DNA of 52,510 bases from Bradyrhizobium sp. RD5-C2 (GCF_019972155.1 NZ_BOVL01000008.1:358958-411467), one strand, 5' to 3'; numbered from the stretch's first letter, positions 9,190-18,008 are shown. Translations and numbers: made by a program. The notes: generated by a model from the letters alone, not told the origin.

Positions 9190-10156
9190 TTACGGCCGGA
9201 GCAGAATCGACCCGACGGTTGCGCCTTGCTCGAGACGGAGATGGGCTTTCGCCGCATCGCTCAGCGCAAACTCGGCGCCAATCTTGATCTTCAGACCGCG
9301 TCCGATTTGCTCAAACAGGGCCGCCGTCGCACGGGCGTAGGATCTCGGATCGCCGGCATAGGCAAAGAAGCTGGGCCGCGCGAGTGACAATGACCGACGG
9401 GGTCCCAACTCGCCGAGCGCGATTGCCGGCAAGGATCCGCCGGCTTGGCCGACGCTGATGACCGTACCGAACGGCTTCATCGCATCGAGCGTCCGAGTCA
9501 GCGTCTCTCCGCCAACACCGTCATAGGCGATGTCGACGCCGGTACCGTCGGTCAGACGACGCACCTCCGCAACAAAATCAGTCTCGCGATACAGGATCGC
9601 GTGATCGAGGCCATGGCTGCGCGCAAGCTCCGCCTTGTCGAGGGAGTACCGATCACGGTTGCGCCGAGGCGCTTTGCCCACTGCGTAAGGATCAATCCAA
9701 GTCCGCCCGCGGCGGCGTGCACGAGCACCACCATGCCCTGGCGAACCGGGCACACGCGATCGAGCAGCATGTGCGCGGTGATGCCGCGCAACATGGCGGC
9801 CGCTGCGGTCTGATCGTCGATGCCGTCGGGAATGCGCACCAACCTGCTGGCCGGCAGGTTGCGGGCTTCGGCATAGCCGCCGAGCGGCAGGCCGGCATAG
9901 GCGACACGGTCTCCGATGCGGAACGCTTTGACCTCGGTCCCGCCGCTTCCACGACGCCGGCACCCTCCACTCCGAGCACGGCCGGCATGCCGGGTACGGG
10001 ATAGAGCCCCATGCGCTGGTAGATATCGACAAAGTTAACTCCGATCGCGGTTTGACGCAGCCGCACCTCATCGGCCGCCGGACGCGGAAGGTCCGCGCGA
10101 ACCGGCTTGAGGACGTCGACGCCGCCGGGCGCGGTCATGGCAATGCTCAGGGTCAT
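9190..10156 (-). pseudogene. NADPH:quinone oxidoreductase-like gene broken by two frameshifts
   Basis: A Zn-independent medium-chain dehydrogenase of about 322 codons spread over three frames. From ATG 10156 (MTLSIAMTAPGGVDVL) the frame is good to GVEGAGVVEAAG. It then shifts near 9936-9940 into a frame reading EVKAFRIGDRVAYAGLPLGG and VHAAAGGLGLILTQWAKRLGATVIGT. It shifts again near 9645-9649 into SLDKAELARSHGLDHAILY and onward to GATVGSILLRP at 9190. Each break fits a small deletion. Start, ribosome-binding site and C-terminus are otherwise intact, so decay is recent, or these are sequencing errors. It is divergent from a LysR gene with an inverted repeat between them. Confidence 0.85.
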
Positions 10157-10160
10157 TGGT

Positions 10161-10179
10161 GGTCTCCAGTGATAAGACC
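10161..10179. promoter_or_regulatory. Inverted repeat, candidate LysR-type operator
   Basis: GGTCT-N9-AGACC lies five bases before the start of the broken oxidoreductase and about 70 bases before the divergent LysR-type gene. The position and dyad symmetry suit a LysR-type binding site, although the spacing is not a strict T-N11-A. Confidence 0.4.
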
Positions 10180-10247
10180 AACCTAGGGGGAGCGCCTGCG
10201 CGCAAGAATTCCTTATCCGCGCGCAGTTTCTGTGCAAAAATTCGCAT

Positions 10248-11093
10248 ATGGATTGGGATGACCTCCGTTTCTTTGCCGAACTGGTCCGCCAGGGCAATCT
10301 CTCGGCCACCGCCCGCCGGCTTCGTGCCGACCATTCGACGGTCGCCCGGCGCGTCGACAGCCTGGAGCGCGCGCTCAAGATCAAGCTGTTCGATCGCCTG
10401 CCACGCGGATACGTGCTGACGGCCGAAGGCGAACGCATCGCCGAGCGCGTCGGCGCGCTTGAAGAAGCCGTCTTCTCGATTCAGCGCCTTGAAGGCGGTG
10501 AAGCGGCGGTCAATGGCCGGGTCAGAATCAGCGCGCCGCCAGCGTTCGCGAGTCTCTGGCTGGTCCCGCGGCTTGCGGCCTTGGGCCGCAATCATCCGGG
10601 TCTCGTTCTCGACGTCCTCGGCGCGACTGCGGCAGCAAGCCTCGCACGCCGGGAGGCCGACATTGCGTTGCGGCTGTCACGCCCCGAAGACGGCGGCTTG
10701 ACGATCCGGAACCTGGGTCGCTTGCGATACGGGATCTATGGTGCGCGCACCTATCTCGACGAGGTCGCTGAGGAAGAGCGGGTCTTTCTGGCCTATGACG
10801 AAGCGCTTGACGCTTCCCCGCAGCAGCGTTGGCTACGCAAATTTGCCGGAGACCGGCCCATTGTGATGCTTGCCAACGACCTGGTGTTCTTGATTTCGGG
10901 TGCTCGCGCCGGGATGGGGCTCGCCGCCGTACCCCACGTGCTCGCGGAGGACTGCGAGGAGCTCCGTTGCGTGGCTGAAAGCGAGGAAGCCACGCGTCAA
11001 TTGTGGCTCGTCTATCACCCCGACATCGGTCGCTCGGCGCGCATCCGCGTCGTGATCGATCACCTCGTGGCGATCACCCAATGCCTGAGGTGA
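10248..11093 (+). CDS. LysR-family transcriptional regulator
   Basis: A 281-residue regulator. The N-terminal winged helix-turn-helix is clear (DLRFFAELVRQGNLSATARRL and HSTVARRVDSLERAL, residues 4-45), followed by the LysR effector-binding domain from about residue 85. The gene is intact and divergent from the broken quinone oxidoreductase, the classical LysR arrangement, with an inverted repeat between them. The next gene downstream is an acyl-CoA dehydrogenase-like enzyme in the same direction, which could also be a target. The effector is not predictable from sequence. Confidence 0.9.
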   Translation: MDWDDLRFFAELVRQGNLSATARRLRADHSTVARRVDSLERALKIKLFDRLPRGYVLTAEGERIAERVGALEEAVFSIQRLEGGEAAVNGRVRISAPPAFASLWLVPRLAALGRNHPGLVLDVLGATAAASLARREADIALRLSRPEDGGLTIRNLGRLRYGIYGARTYLDEVAEEERVFLAYDEALDASPQQRWLRKFAGDRPIVMLANDLVFLISGARAGMGLAAVPHVLAEDCEELRCVAESEEATRQLWLVYHPDIGRSARIRVVIDHLVAITQCLR

Positions 11094-11231
11094 GCCGGGA
11101 CACCCCGTAGCAACCCTTCTGCGCGTTTGCGCACACGAACTGCGCAAAGATCGGCAGTTCTCCTCCGCACCATCGCGATGCACAGGTCGCTGGCAGGCAA
11201 ATGCCCGTCGCGCAAAGGAGGACGATTCGAA

Positions 11232-12470
11232 ATGGCAAACGTATCGCTGGTGGAACATGACGCTGCTGAGCACGTATGGCTGCTACCGGAAGTGCTTCAT
11301 GGCAAGGACACTTCGAGCCCGGCTGACTTTCTCGCGCTCGACTCGATGCTCACACCCGCGGAGCGTGGTGAACGCGATGCCGTGAGACAATTCGTCGAAA
11401 GAGAACTGAAGCCGCATACGCGGGATTGGTTCAAGACAAGGCCGCCGCTTCGCGAACTGACGAGATTGTTCGGCCAGCACCGAATGTTCGGCAGATTGAT
11501 CGGGGAGACTGCGGCCCGGATTCCGCCCGCGGTCTCTTTCGGCCTGCAGATGCTCGAGCTCGAAGCTGGTGACACGGCCTTTCGCCAGCTCGTCTCAACG
11601 CAGGACAACCTCGTGATGTTTGCATTGGCCGAGTACGGTTCGCCGGACCAACGCGCGGAATGGTTGCCGCAGCTTGCCACAGGCGAGGCCGTCGGCTGCT
11701 TCGCGATGACTGAGCCCACTGCCGGCAGCGATGTCGCCGGCATGCAGACGGTGGCCCGACGAGATGGTCCCGATTGGGTACTTAACGGCAAGAAGCGCTG
11801 GATCACCAACGGTGTGGATGCCGACGTTGCAATCGTCTGGGCGAAGACCGACGAGGGCATTCGCGGCTTCGTCGTCCCGACCCAAACGGCCGGCTTCAGC
11901 GCCGTGGACATCGGCGACAAGGTGGCGATGCGCCATTCCTCCTCCACGGAGCTTGGCCTCCGCAACGTTCGGCTGCCGGCATCGGCATTGCTTCCCCTCG
12001 CCTCCGGCTCGCGCGCGCCGCTGTCCTGCACCAGCGAAGCGCGCTACGGGATTCTGTGGGGTGCGGCGGGAGCGGCGCGCGACTGCTTCCTTGCTGCGCT
12101 GGAGCGGTCGCTCGCGCGAACACAATTCGGCCGTCCGCTGGCGAGCTTCCAGCTTACGCAGCAGCGCCTTGCGGTGATGTGTTCAAAGGTTGGCCACGCC
12201 ACGATGCTCGCCATTCATCTGGGCCGCCTGAGAGAACAGGGCTGCGTGACCGCCGCGCAGCTCAGCCTCGGCAAGCTTCAGAACGTTCAGGCAGGTCTTG
12301 AAGTCGCACGTGAAGCTCGCGCCCTGCACGGCGGGGACGGCATCACGTTGGAATTTTCGCCGATCCGCCACATGATCAATCTCGAGGCTGTCTCGACGTA
12401 CGAAGGCACGCATGAAATTCATACGCTTGCCGTCGGACGCGCGCTGACCGGGATCGATGCGTTCCGTTGA
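11232..12470 (+). CDS. Acyl-CoA dehydrogenase, glutaryl-CoA dehydrogenase-like
   Basis: A 412-residue flavoenzyme. FAD and substrate-binding signatures include CFAMTEPTAGSDVAGMQT (near 157-174), KKRWITNG, ARTQFGRPLASFQLTQQ and the C-terminal YEGTHEIHTLAVGRALTGI. The Glu of YEGTH is at the position of the catalytic base in glutaryl-CoA dehydrogenases, and this ending is typical of that subfamily. A strong AAAGGAGG ends ten bases before ATG 11232, so the longer frame from 11127 was rejected. The N-terminal 60 residues look less typical. Substrate preference is inferred; another short-chain or branched acyl-CoA is possible. Confidence 0.85.
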   Translation: MANVSLVEHDAAEHVWLLPEVLHGKDTSSPADFLALDSMLTPAERGERDAVRQFVERELKPHTRDWFKTRPPLRELTRLFGQHRMFGRLIGETAARIPPAVSFGLQMLELEAGDTAFRQLVSTQDNLVMFALAEYGSPDQRAEWLPQLATGEAVGCFAMTEPTAGSDVAGMQTVARRDGPDWVLNGKKRWITNGVDADVAIVWAKTDEGIRGFVVPTQTAGFSAVDIGDKVAMRHSSSTELGLRNVRLPASALLPLASGSRAPLSCTSEARYGILWGAAGAARDCFLAALERSLARTQFGRPLASFQLTQQRLAVMCSKVGHATMLAIHLGRLREQGCVTAAQLSLGKLQNVQAGLEVAREARALHGGDGITLEFSPIRHMINLEAVSTYEGTHEIHTLAVGRALTGIDAFR

Positions 12471-12481
12471 CGATCGGACGG

Positions 12482-12496
12482 CCCGCCTGAAGCGGG
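12482..12496. terminator. Weak hairpin between convergent genes
   Basis: CCCGC-CTGAA-GCGGG lies between the stops of the acyl-CoA dehydrogenase and terC. The stem is short and no T-run follows, so it is only a weak bidirectional terminator candidate. Confidence 0.3.
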
Positions 12497-12512
12497 ACAT
12501 CGCAGGTGCCCG

Positions 12513-13352
12513 TCACGCCGCCTTGGCGGCGTGCTTGGCCTTGCGGAGCGTGTGACGGCGCCAGATCGATCCCATGACCAGCACCACGACGATGCCGAGC
12601 ACGGCGAGCGTGATCTCGCCGCCGTTGCCGCCATGGGCGAATTGCGGCGACATCCCGATCGAAGTCAGCCAGGAATCGAGCCTGGCACCGAGCGGTCCGG
12701 CGAACAGCGCATTCAGCTTGGGATGCACGGCCGGATCGGTCGCAATGACGTCGCCCGCGATCCAGCCGAGCAGCGCGGCGCCGGCCCAGACCAGGACCGG
12801 CAGCTTGGTGAGCAGCGCCATGATCAGCGCCGCACCGGCCACGATCAGGGGAACGCTGATCGCAAGTCCGAGCACCAGCAGCGGTACGCTGCCATTGGCG
12901 GCAGCGGCGACCGCGATCACATTGTCGAGGCTCATCACGATGTCCGCGACCACGACGATCTGAACCGCGGCCCACAGATGTGAGGCCGCGTGCACGCTGT
13001 CCTCGTCCTCCTGCTCCGGCACCAGGAGCTTGGCGGCGATCACGATCAGCGCCAGTCCACCGACCAGCTTCAGGTAGGGAAGCTCCATCAGGCTGGCGAC
13101 GATGCCGGTGAAGATGACGCGCAGCAGCACCGCCGCGGCGGCACCGAGAATCATGCCCCACAGGCGCTGGCGCGGCGCGAGCCCGCGGCACGCGAGCGCG
13201 ATCACGAGCGCGTTGTCGCCCGACAGCAGGACGTTGATCCAGATGATCTTGCCGACGGCGACCCAGAAGGTCGGGGTCGCCATCTCGTTCTTGAACTCGG
13301 TGAAGAACGCGCCGATGTACGCCGGATCAAAGATCTGCCACAGCCAGTCCAC
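12513..13352 (-). CDS. TerC-family integral membrane protein
   Basis: A 279-residue membrane protein with about seven hydrophobic segments. The TerC signatures are the acidic pairs inside membrane helices, LLSGDNALVIALACRGL (near residues 43-59) and ADIVMSLDNVIAVAAAA (near 135-151), which are likely metal-binding. Some TerC-family proteins export manganese; others relate to tellurite resistance. The start is GTG at 13352. The 109-base spacer to ndk contains three hairpins. The C-terminus is basic (HTLRKAKHAAKAA). Confidence 0.88.
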   Translation of the reverse strand: MDWLWQIFDPAYIGAFFTEFKNEMATPTFWVAVGKIIWINVLLSGDNALVIALACRGLAPRQRLWGMILGAAAAVLLRVIFTGIVASLMELPYLKLVGGLALIVIAAKLLVPEQEDEDSVHAASHLWAAVQIVVVADIVMSLDNVIAVAAAANGSVPLLVLGLAISVPLIVAGAALIMALLTKLPVLVWAGAALLGWIAGDVIATDPAVHPKLNALFAGPLGARLDSWLTSIGMSPQFAHGGNGGEITLAVLGIVVVLVMGSIWRRHTLRKAKHAAKAA

Positions 13353-13386
13353 AGCGAGTCCTATTCGGCCTTATGGCCGCCCCTGG

Positions 13387-13402
13387 CGGCGGTGGTCCGC
13401 CG
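13387..13402. promoter_or_regulatory. Hairpin in the terC leader
   Basis: CGGCGG-TGGT-CCGCCG, a 6-bp stem in the leader of terC. Together with the neighbouring perfect 12-bp stem and a smaller GGCC-containing hairpin nearer terC it makes a highly structured leader. Confidence 0.3.
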
Positions 13403-13417
13403 CTCCCAGTTCATTTC

Positions 13418-13444
13418 GACGCGGTCTCCCCAGGAGACCGCGTC
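13418..13444 (-). terminator. Perfect 12-bp hairpin downstream of ndk
   Basis: GACGCGGTCTCC, loop CCA, GGAGACCGCGTC. It begins 17 bases after the ndk stop on the minus strand. The stem is very stable but no clear U-run follows, so it may stop transcription, protect the ndk 3' end, or be part of the terC leader. Confidence 0.5.
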
Positions 13445-13461
13445 ACTTCAGTTGTGCGGCG

Positions 13462-13884
13462 TCAGCCGACGATCTCGTTGCCGGCGAAGAACTGCGCGAT
13501 CTCGATCACCGCGGTCTCCGGAGCATCCGAACCGTGCACCGAATTCTCGCCGATCGACTTCGCATAGAGCTTGCGGATGGTGCCTTCGGCGGCCTTCGAC
13601 GGATCGGTCGCACCCATCACGTCGCGATACTTCAGGATGGCGCCCTCTCCTTCCAGCACCTGGACCACGACCGGGCCGGAGGTCATGAAGTCGACCAGTT
13701 CGCCGAAGAACGGGCGTGCCTTGTGGACGGCATAGAAGGTTTCGGCCTGGCCGCGGGTCATCTGGATGCGCTTCTGCGCCACGACCCGCAGGCCCGCCTT
13801 CTCGATCACCGCATTGACCGCGCCGGTCAGGTTGCGCTCGGTGGCATCGGGCTTGATGATCGAAAAGGTGCGTTCAATCGCCAT
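13462..13884 (-). CDS. ndk: Nucleoside diphosphate kinase
   Basis: A 140-residue cytosolic enzyme balancing nucleoside triphosphate pools. It begins [14 protein letters not shown]. The family signature around the phosphohistidine is [12 protein letters not shown] near residues 113-124, with the His at about 116. The length is standard. It is followed on the same strand by a strong hairpin and terC. No operon partner is evident upstream. Confidence 0.97.
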   Translation of the reverse strand: MAIERTFSIIKPDATERNLTGAVNAVIEKAGLRVVAQKRIQMTRGQAETFYAVHKARPFFGELVDFMTSGPVVVQVLEGEGAILKYRDVMGATDPSKAAEGTIRKLYAKSIGENSVHGSDAPETAVIEIAQFFAGNEIVG

Positions 13885-14234
13885 GATTTCGTCCTTGTAA
13901 ACGGTGGCTGGGAGTTGCCGGGGCTTATATCGGCGCAGTGGGGTAACGGCAAGCGACCCTGTGACGCGTTAGCCTTTAGTTTTGATGGATTTTCACGACA
14001 GAAACCGTCGTCCGGGCGGTCTGTGGACAGCGACAGGCTCGGCCAACTTACCGCGATTTCACTTAGGTGAACCCATTCTGACAGCGCCGTGCCGCTGCCG
14101 TTCAGCTGCAGTCGCCTAGGCTCTACACCGATCGGACGCCTTGCTGGCCCCCCATCCGCAAGCCTCACAGGACGTCTCGGGAAACGATGTCACCGCGGGC
14201 GCGTCACGCGCGCCCATACCTCGAGGAGACGATC
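13885..14234. other. Intergenic region without a recognised gene
   Basis: About 350 bases between divergent ndk and the small exported-protein gene. It must hold both promoters. I found no convincing promoter pair, RNA gene or repeat in it. Confidence 0.4.
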
Positions 14235-14498
14235 ATGTTACGCAAATTATCGCTCGCTACCGTTGCCGCAATTTCGCTCGGTGCCGCCGCACTCGCCCCG
14301 ACCTCCGCCTCGGCCTGGGGTGGTTGGCATGGCGGCTGGCACGGCGGATGGCACCACGGCTGGTGGGGCGGCCCGCGCGTCATCGTCGGTGGGCCGGCCT
14401 ACTACGGCGGCTATGGCTACGGTGGCGGTTGCTATGTGCGCCGCGTCGTGCCGACCCCGTGGGGTCCCCGCTGGCGTCTGGTCAACCGCTGCTACTGA
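14235..14498 (+). CDS. Small exported Gly/His/Trp-rich protein
   Basis: An 87-residue protein. A signal peptide is evident (MLRKLSLATVAAISLG to about TSASA, cleavage near 28), followed by repeated WHGG units (residues 29-45), a Gly/Tyr-rich stretch and a C-terminal VVPTPWGPRWRLVNRCY. Mature length is about 60. The function is unknown; the His-rich segment could bind metal or the cell surface. GAGGAG seven bases upstream supports the ATG at 14235. A strong intrinsic terminator follows, so it is probably a single-gene unit. Confidence 0.8.
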   Translation: MLRKLSLATVAAISLGAAALAPTSASAWGGWHGGWHGGWHHGWWGGPRVIVGGPAYYGGYGYGGGCYVRRVVPTPWGPRWRLVNRCY

Positions 14499-14535
14499 TC
14501 CATCTGTTCTGTCGACTGCTCCCCTGACTTGCATC

Positions 14536-14562
14536 GCCCCGGCCTCGCGCCGGGGCTTTTTT
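14536..14562 (+). terminator. Intrinsic terminator
   Basis: GCCCCGGC, loop CTCGC, GCCGGGGC, followed by six T. It lies 37 bases after the stop of the small exported protein and is the clearest intrinsic terminator in the window. Confidence 0.9.
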
Positions 14563-14713
14563 GTGCCCGCCAGGGAACCCGCCTCACTACCTCAAGGCGA
14601 CAGTAAGGCGGAACCGAAACCAAATTCGGAGGTCGCGACTTGTCATGGCAGGATTTACGAAGCACGCGAGATGGAACTCGCCAAGAAACATTCCAAGGCA
14701 CATGCCGAGAGCC

Positions 14714-14896
14714 ATGACGATGACAATGACCCAGACCGACAACGATCCCGATCAGATTGATCGCAAGACCTGCCGTTACATCTGCGATGCCGTGGGTGAA
14801 CGACTCCAGCAAAGCATGCGGCCAGAACCCGCACTTTCGTCCCGCTTGCAACAGCTGCTCGAGGAAATGCAACGCCGGGAAAACGAGCGCCACTAG
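14714..14896 (+). CDS. Small acidic-helical hypothetical protein
   Basis: A 60-residue soluble protein with no recognised family: an N-terminal Thr/Asp-rich part (MTMTMTQTDNDPDQ) and two predicted helices (KTCRYICDAVGERLQQ and SSRLQQLLEEMQRREN) separated by MRPEPAL. The frame is open upstream to 14561, but the start is unclear; ATGs at 14702, 14714, 14720 and 14726 are all possible. The helix-EP-helix layout recalls NepR-type anti-sigma factors only loosely. It lies between a strong terminator and the ABC-F gene. Confidence 0.5.
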   Translation: MTMTMTQTDNDPDQIDRKTCRYICDAVGERLQQSMRPEPALSSRLQQLLEEMQRRENERH

Positions 14897-15003
14897 ATAG
14901 TGCGGGCTCACCGGCAGCCCAATTGCGTTTTTGCAACAGCCGTCCGGAGAGATTTTACCGACAGACGGGTTGCGTTTGGCAGCGGGTCCGGTGACAACGC
15001 TGC

Positions 15004-16866
15004 ATGCTCTCCATCACTGACATTTCAGTCCGGATCGCCGGGCGGCTGTTGATTGATCACAGTTCTGTGCAAATCGTGCCCGGCGCGCGCGTCGGATTTG
15101 TCGGCCGTAACGGTGTCGGCAAGTCGACGCTGTTTCATGCCATCCGGGGCGAGCTTCCGACCGAGAGCGGCAGCATCGCGCTTCCTCCGCGCTGGCGAAT
15201 CGGCAGCCTCGCGCAGGAAGCGCCCGACGGACCCGAAAGCCTGATCAACGTCGTGCTGAAGGCCGACCTCGAGCGCGACGCGCTGCTGCACGAGGCCGAG
15301 ACGGCGCACGACCCGCACCGGATCGCCGATATCCAGACCCGGCTGGTCGACATCGACGCTCACTCCGCCCCGGCCCGCGCCGCCGCGATCCTCTCCGGCC
15401 TCGGCTTCTCGACATCAGACCAGGCGCGGCCGTGCGCGGAATTCTCCGGCGGCTGGCGCATGCGCGTGGCGCTGGCGGCGACGCTGTTCTCCGCACCCGA
15501 TCTGCTGCTGCTGGACGAACCGACCAACTACCTCGATCTCGAGGGCACGTTGTGGCTCGAGAACCACCTTGCCAACTACCCGCGCACGGTGATCGTGATC
15601 AGCCACGACCGCGATCTGCTCGACACCTCGGTCGATCAGATCCTGCACCTCGATCGCGGCAAGCTGACGCTCTACAAGGGCACCTATTCCTCCTTCGAGG
15701 AGCAGCGCGCCGCGCGCGAATTGCTCGACGCCAAGCACGCCAAGCGGCAGGCCGATGAGCGCAAGCGCCTGCAGGACTTCGTCGACCGCTTCAAGGCCAA
15801 GGCCTCCAAGGCGCGGCAGGCGCAGTCGCGCGTCAAGATGCTGGAGCGGATGAAGCCGATCACCGCACTTGTAACCCAGGACGTTCGCGAGATCTCCTTT
15901 CCGGCACCGGAGAAGCTGCTGTCGCCGCCGATCATCGCGGTCGATGACGTTTCGGTCGGCTACGAGCCGGGCAAGCCCGTGCTCAATCGCGTGACGTTGC
16001 GCGTCGATCCAGACGATCGCATCGCGCTGCTCGGTTCCAACGGCAACGGCAAGTCGACGCTGGTCAAGCTGCTGGCGGGCAAGCTCGCGCCGTTCGCGGG
16101 CAGGATCACGCGGGCCGATAAATTATCGGTCGGCTATTTCGCACAGCACCAGGTCGACGAGCTCAATCTCGACGGCTCGCCCTATGATCACATCCGCAAG
16201 CTGATGCCCGAGGCTCCGGAGAGCAAGGTGCGCGGCCGTGTCGGCGCGATCGGCTTCTCCGGCAAGGCCGGCGACACGCTGGTGAAGAGCCTGTCGGGCG
16301 GCGAGAAGGCGCGACTGCTGCTCGGGCTTGCGACGTTCTACGCCCCCAACATGATCATCCTGGACGAGCCGACCAACCATCTCGACATCGACAGCCGCGC
16401 GGCGCTGGCGGAGGCGATCAACGAATTCCCCGGCGCCATCATGATGGTCTCGCACGATCGCTATCTGATCGAGGCCTGTGCCGATCGTCTGTGGGTCGTC
16501 GCCAATCAGACGGTGACGGCCTATGACGGCGATCTCGACGAATATCGCCGCATGATCCTGTCGGCCAATGACGGACGGACCGTGTCGCGTGAACGCGTCA
16601 GGGAGCCGGCCAAGCCGGAACGCATCCGCAATGAGAAGCGCACTTCACCGAGACAACGGGTCGCGCAGGCCGAGAGCGAGATCGAGCGCATCAACGGCAT
16701 CATCGCAAAGATCGATACCGCGCTCGCTCTGCCCGATATTTTCACGCGCGATCCCAAGCAGGCCGCGCAGCTGACCAAGGCGCGCGCCGGCGCCGAGAGC
16801 GCGCTGCAACGCGCCGAGGAAGAATGGCTGGAAGCCAGCGCCGAACTCGACGAAGCCGCGAGCTAG
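15004..16866 (+). CDS. ABC-F family ATP-binding protein
   Basis: A 620-residue soluble protein with two ABC cassettes and no membrane domain, the ABC-F layout. Walker A motifs are GRNGVGKST (near 35) and GSNGNGKST (near 345). Signatures are SGGWRMRV and SGGEKARL. Walker B motifs are LLLLDEPTNYLD and MIILDEPTNHLD. A charged linker (about 235-290) precedes the second cassette, and the last 80 residues are a coiled coil (QAESEIERINGI), as in Uup/YheS types. Such proteins bind the ribosomal E site and relieve stalling or confer resistance. Exact subtype not assigned. Confidence 0.92.
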   Translation: MLSITDISVRIAGRLLIDHSSVQIVPGARVGFVGRNGVGKSTLFHAIRGELPTESGSIALPPRWRIGSLAQEAPDGPESLINVVLKADLERDALLHEAETAHDPHRIADIQTRLVDIDAHSAPARAAAILSGLGFSTSDQARPCAEFSGGWRMRVALAATLFSAPDLLLLDEPTNYLDLEGTLWLENHLANYPRTVIVISHDRDLLDTSVDQILHLDRGKLTLYKGTYSSFEEQRAARELLDAKHAKRQADERKRLQDFVDRFKAKASKARQAQSRVKMLERMKPITALVTQDVREISFPAPEKLLSPPIIAVDDVSVGYEPGKPVLNRVTLRVDPDDRIALLGSNGNGKSTLVKLLAGKLAPFAGRITRADKLSVGYFAQHQVDELNLDGSPYDHIRKLMPEAPESKVRGRVGAIGFSGKAGDTLVKSLSGGEKARLLLGLATFYAPNMIILDEPTNHLDIDSRAALAEAINEFPGAIMMVSHDRYLIEACADRLWVVANQTVTAYDGDLDEYRRMILSANDGRTVSRERVREPAKPERIRNEKRTSPRQRVAQAESEIERINGIIAKIDTALALPDIFTRDPKQAAQLTKARAGAESALQRAEEEWLEASAELDEAAS

Positions 16867-16889
16867 ATTTGCGAGGAAGCGCCCGGGGT

Positions 16890-17426
16890 TTAGCTGTGCG
16901 CAGACTTTTTCTTCTTCGGCTTCGCGGGCTTCGGCTCCGGCGCAGCATCCGGGCCGCGCTCGACCGACGTCAGACGTCCTGAGGAGAACGTATAGATACC
17001 GGCGCGCGCGCCGCGCGACCAGGTCACGACCGCGACGCGCTCGCCGCCCGGCCCGCTCGACAGGTTCACGCTGTCGGGGGCGCCGATGCCGCGCACGACA
17101 TCGCATTCGGTGTGGCCGAGTGCGACACTGCCGCCGGTCGGCCGCGGCGCACCGGGAGCCTGCGCGTTCGCGTCGGTGGCACCCGCCGGCGGCGCCATGC
17201 CGGGGCAGCTTCCGTCAGCACTGACGAGATCATCGTTGGTCACCGGCTTGTCCGGCGTCAGCGGCGGCGATTCGATCGAGATGTTGCGGATGAACACCCG
17301 GCCGGGCCGCGAGAACCAATCCGCGTCACGCGAAAAGATGTCGGACGCGCCCGAGCAGCCGGCAAGGCCAGGTGCAAGTACCAGCAACGCCAGCAGCGAC
17401 TTCCGACTGAATGTTCCATCACGCAC
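16890..17426 (-). CDS. Putative lipoprotein
   Basis: About 178 residues. A signal peptide with lipobox LAGC near residue 24 predicts a lipid-anchored protein. The middle part is Pro/Gly/Ala-rich. A conserved-looking domain follows (ALGHTECDVVRGIGAPDSVNLSS, then RVAVVTWSRG and AGIYTFSSGRLTSVE), resembling the SmpA/BamE-like pattern of small beta-hairpin lipoproteins, though I would not assign it. The C-terminus is strongly basic (KPAKPKKKKSAHS). The start is uncertain: GTG 17426 or TTG 17435. It is convergent with the ABC-F gene, with 23 bases between stops. Confidence 0.75.
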   Translation of the reverse strand: MRDGTFSRKSLLALLVLAPGLAGCSGASDIFSRDADWFSRPGRVFIRNISIESPPLTPDKPVTNDDLVSADGSCPGMAPPAGATDANAQAPGAPRPTGGSVALGHTECDVVRGIGAPDSVNLSSGPGGERVAVVTWSRGARAGIYTFSSGRLTSVERGPDAAPEPKPAKPKKKKSAHS

Positions 17427-17537
17427 GATCGACAAGGCTCCTAACCCCTCTACTAAGGGCTTGTCCGAACATCACTTTGCGGCATGACCGTGACCCGCCC
17501 GAGGAAACGTCGAATTATCATTAATTAGTCGATATCG

Positions 17538-17990
17538 CTATTGGCGCCGCTGCCAGCGTCCGCGCTCGTCGGCCTGCCAATAGGTGACCTCGAAGCCGCG
17601 GGCCTTGCAAGCGGTCCAGCTCTCCCGCGCCGAAGCCACCGCGTCGGGGTCGTCGCCGTTGAACACGAGGACCAGGCGCTCGTAGCTGTCGCAGTCGGCC
17701 GGGAGCGCCGCGTTGTCGACCAGGAACCGGACATTGGCCCGGTTCGGATTACCCTCCTCGACCGACAGGATGATCGGCTGATCCTGCGCGTCGGCAACCC
17801 GCGCGCTCGCATGCGGCAGGAACGAATCGTCGCTGTAGGTCCACAGATGCGCGTCGAGCGTCTCGGCGCGCTCCTGCGACGTCGATTGCACGACCACCCG
17901 CCAGCCGCGCTCGAGTGACTTCTCGAGCAGCGGCGGCAGTACGCTTTCCAGCGTCATGTTCTGCAGATGGTAGAACAGAACCTCGGTCAT
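17538..17990 (-). CDS. holC: DNA polymerase III subunit chi
   Basis: A 150-residue HolC-family protein, the clamp-loader accessory subunit that links the replisome to SSB. It begins MTEVLFYHLQNMTLESVLPPLLEKSLERGWRVVVQ, a typical start of alphaproteobacterial chi. WTYSDDSFLPHA (near 50-61), QPIILS and LVLVFNGDD are further family features. It follows pepA by 18 bases on the same strand, the common pepA-holC arrangement in proteobacteria, and is probably co-transcribed. Confidence 0.92.
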   Translation of the reverse strand: MTEVLFYHLQNMTLESVLPPLLEKSLERGWRVVVQSTSQERAETLDAHLWTYSDDSFLPHASARVADAQDQPIILSVEEGNPNRANVRFLVDNAALPADCDSYERLVLVFNGDDPDAVASARESWTACKARGFEVTYWQADERGRWQRRQ

Positions 17991-18008
17991 GCGTCGGCTG
18001 ACACTCTA

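Noticed and set aside
13353..13461. yybP-ykoY manganese riboswitch
   Set aside because: The gene context fits, but the conserved core sequence is not seen; kept only as a finding to test.
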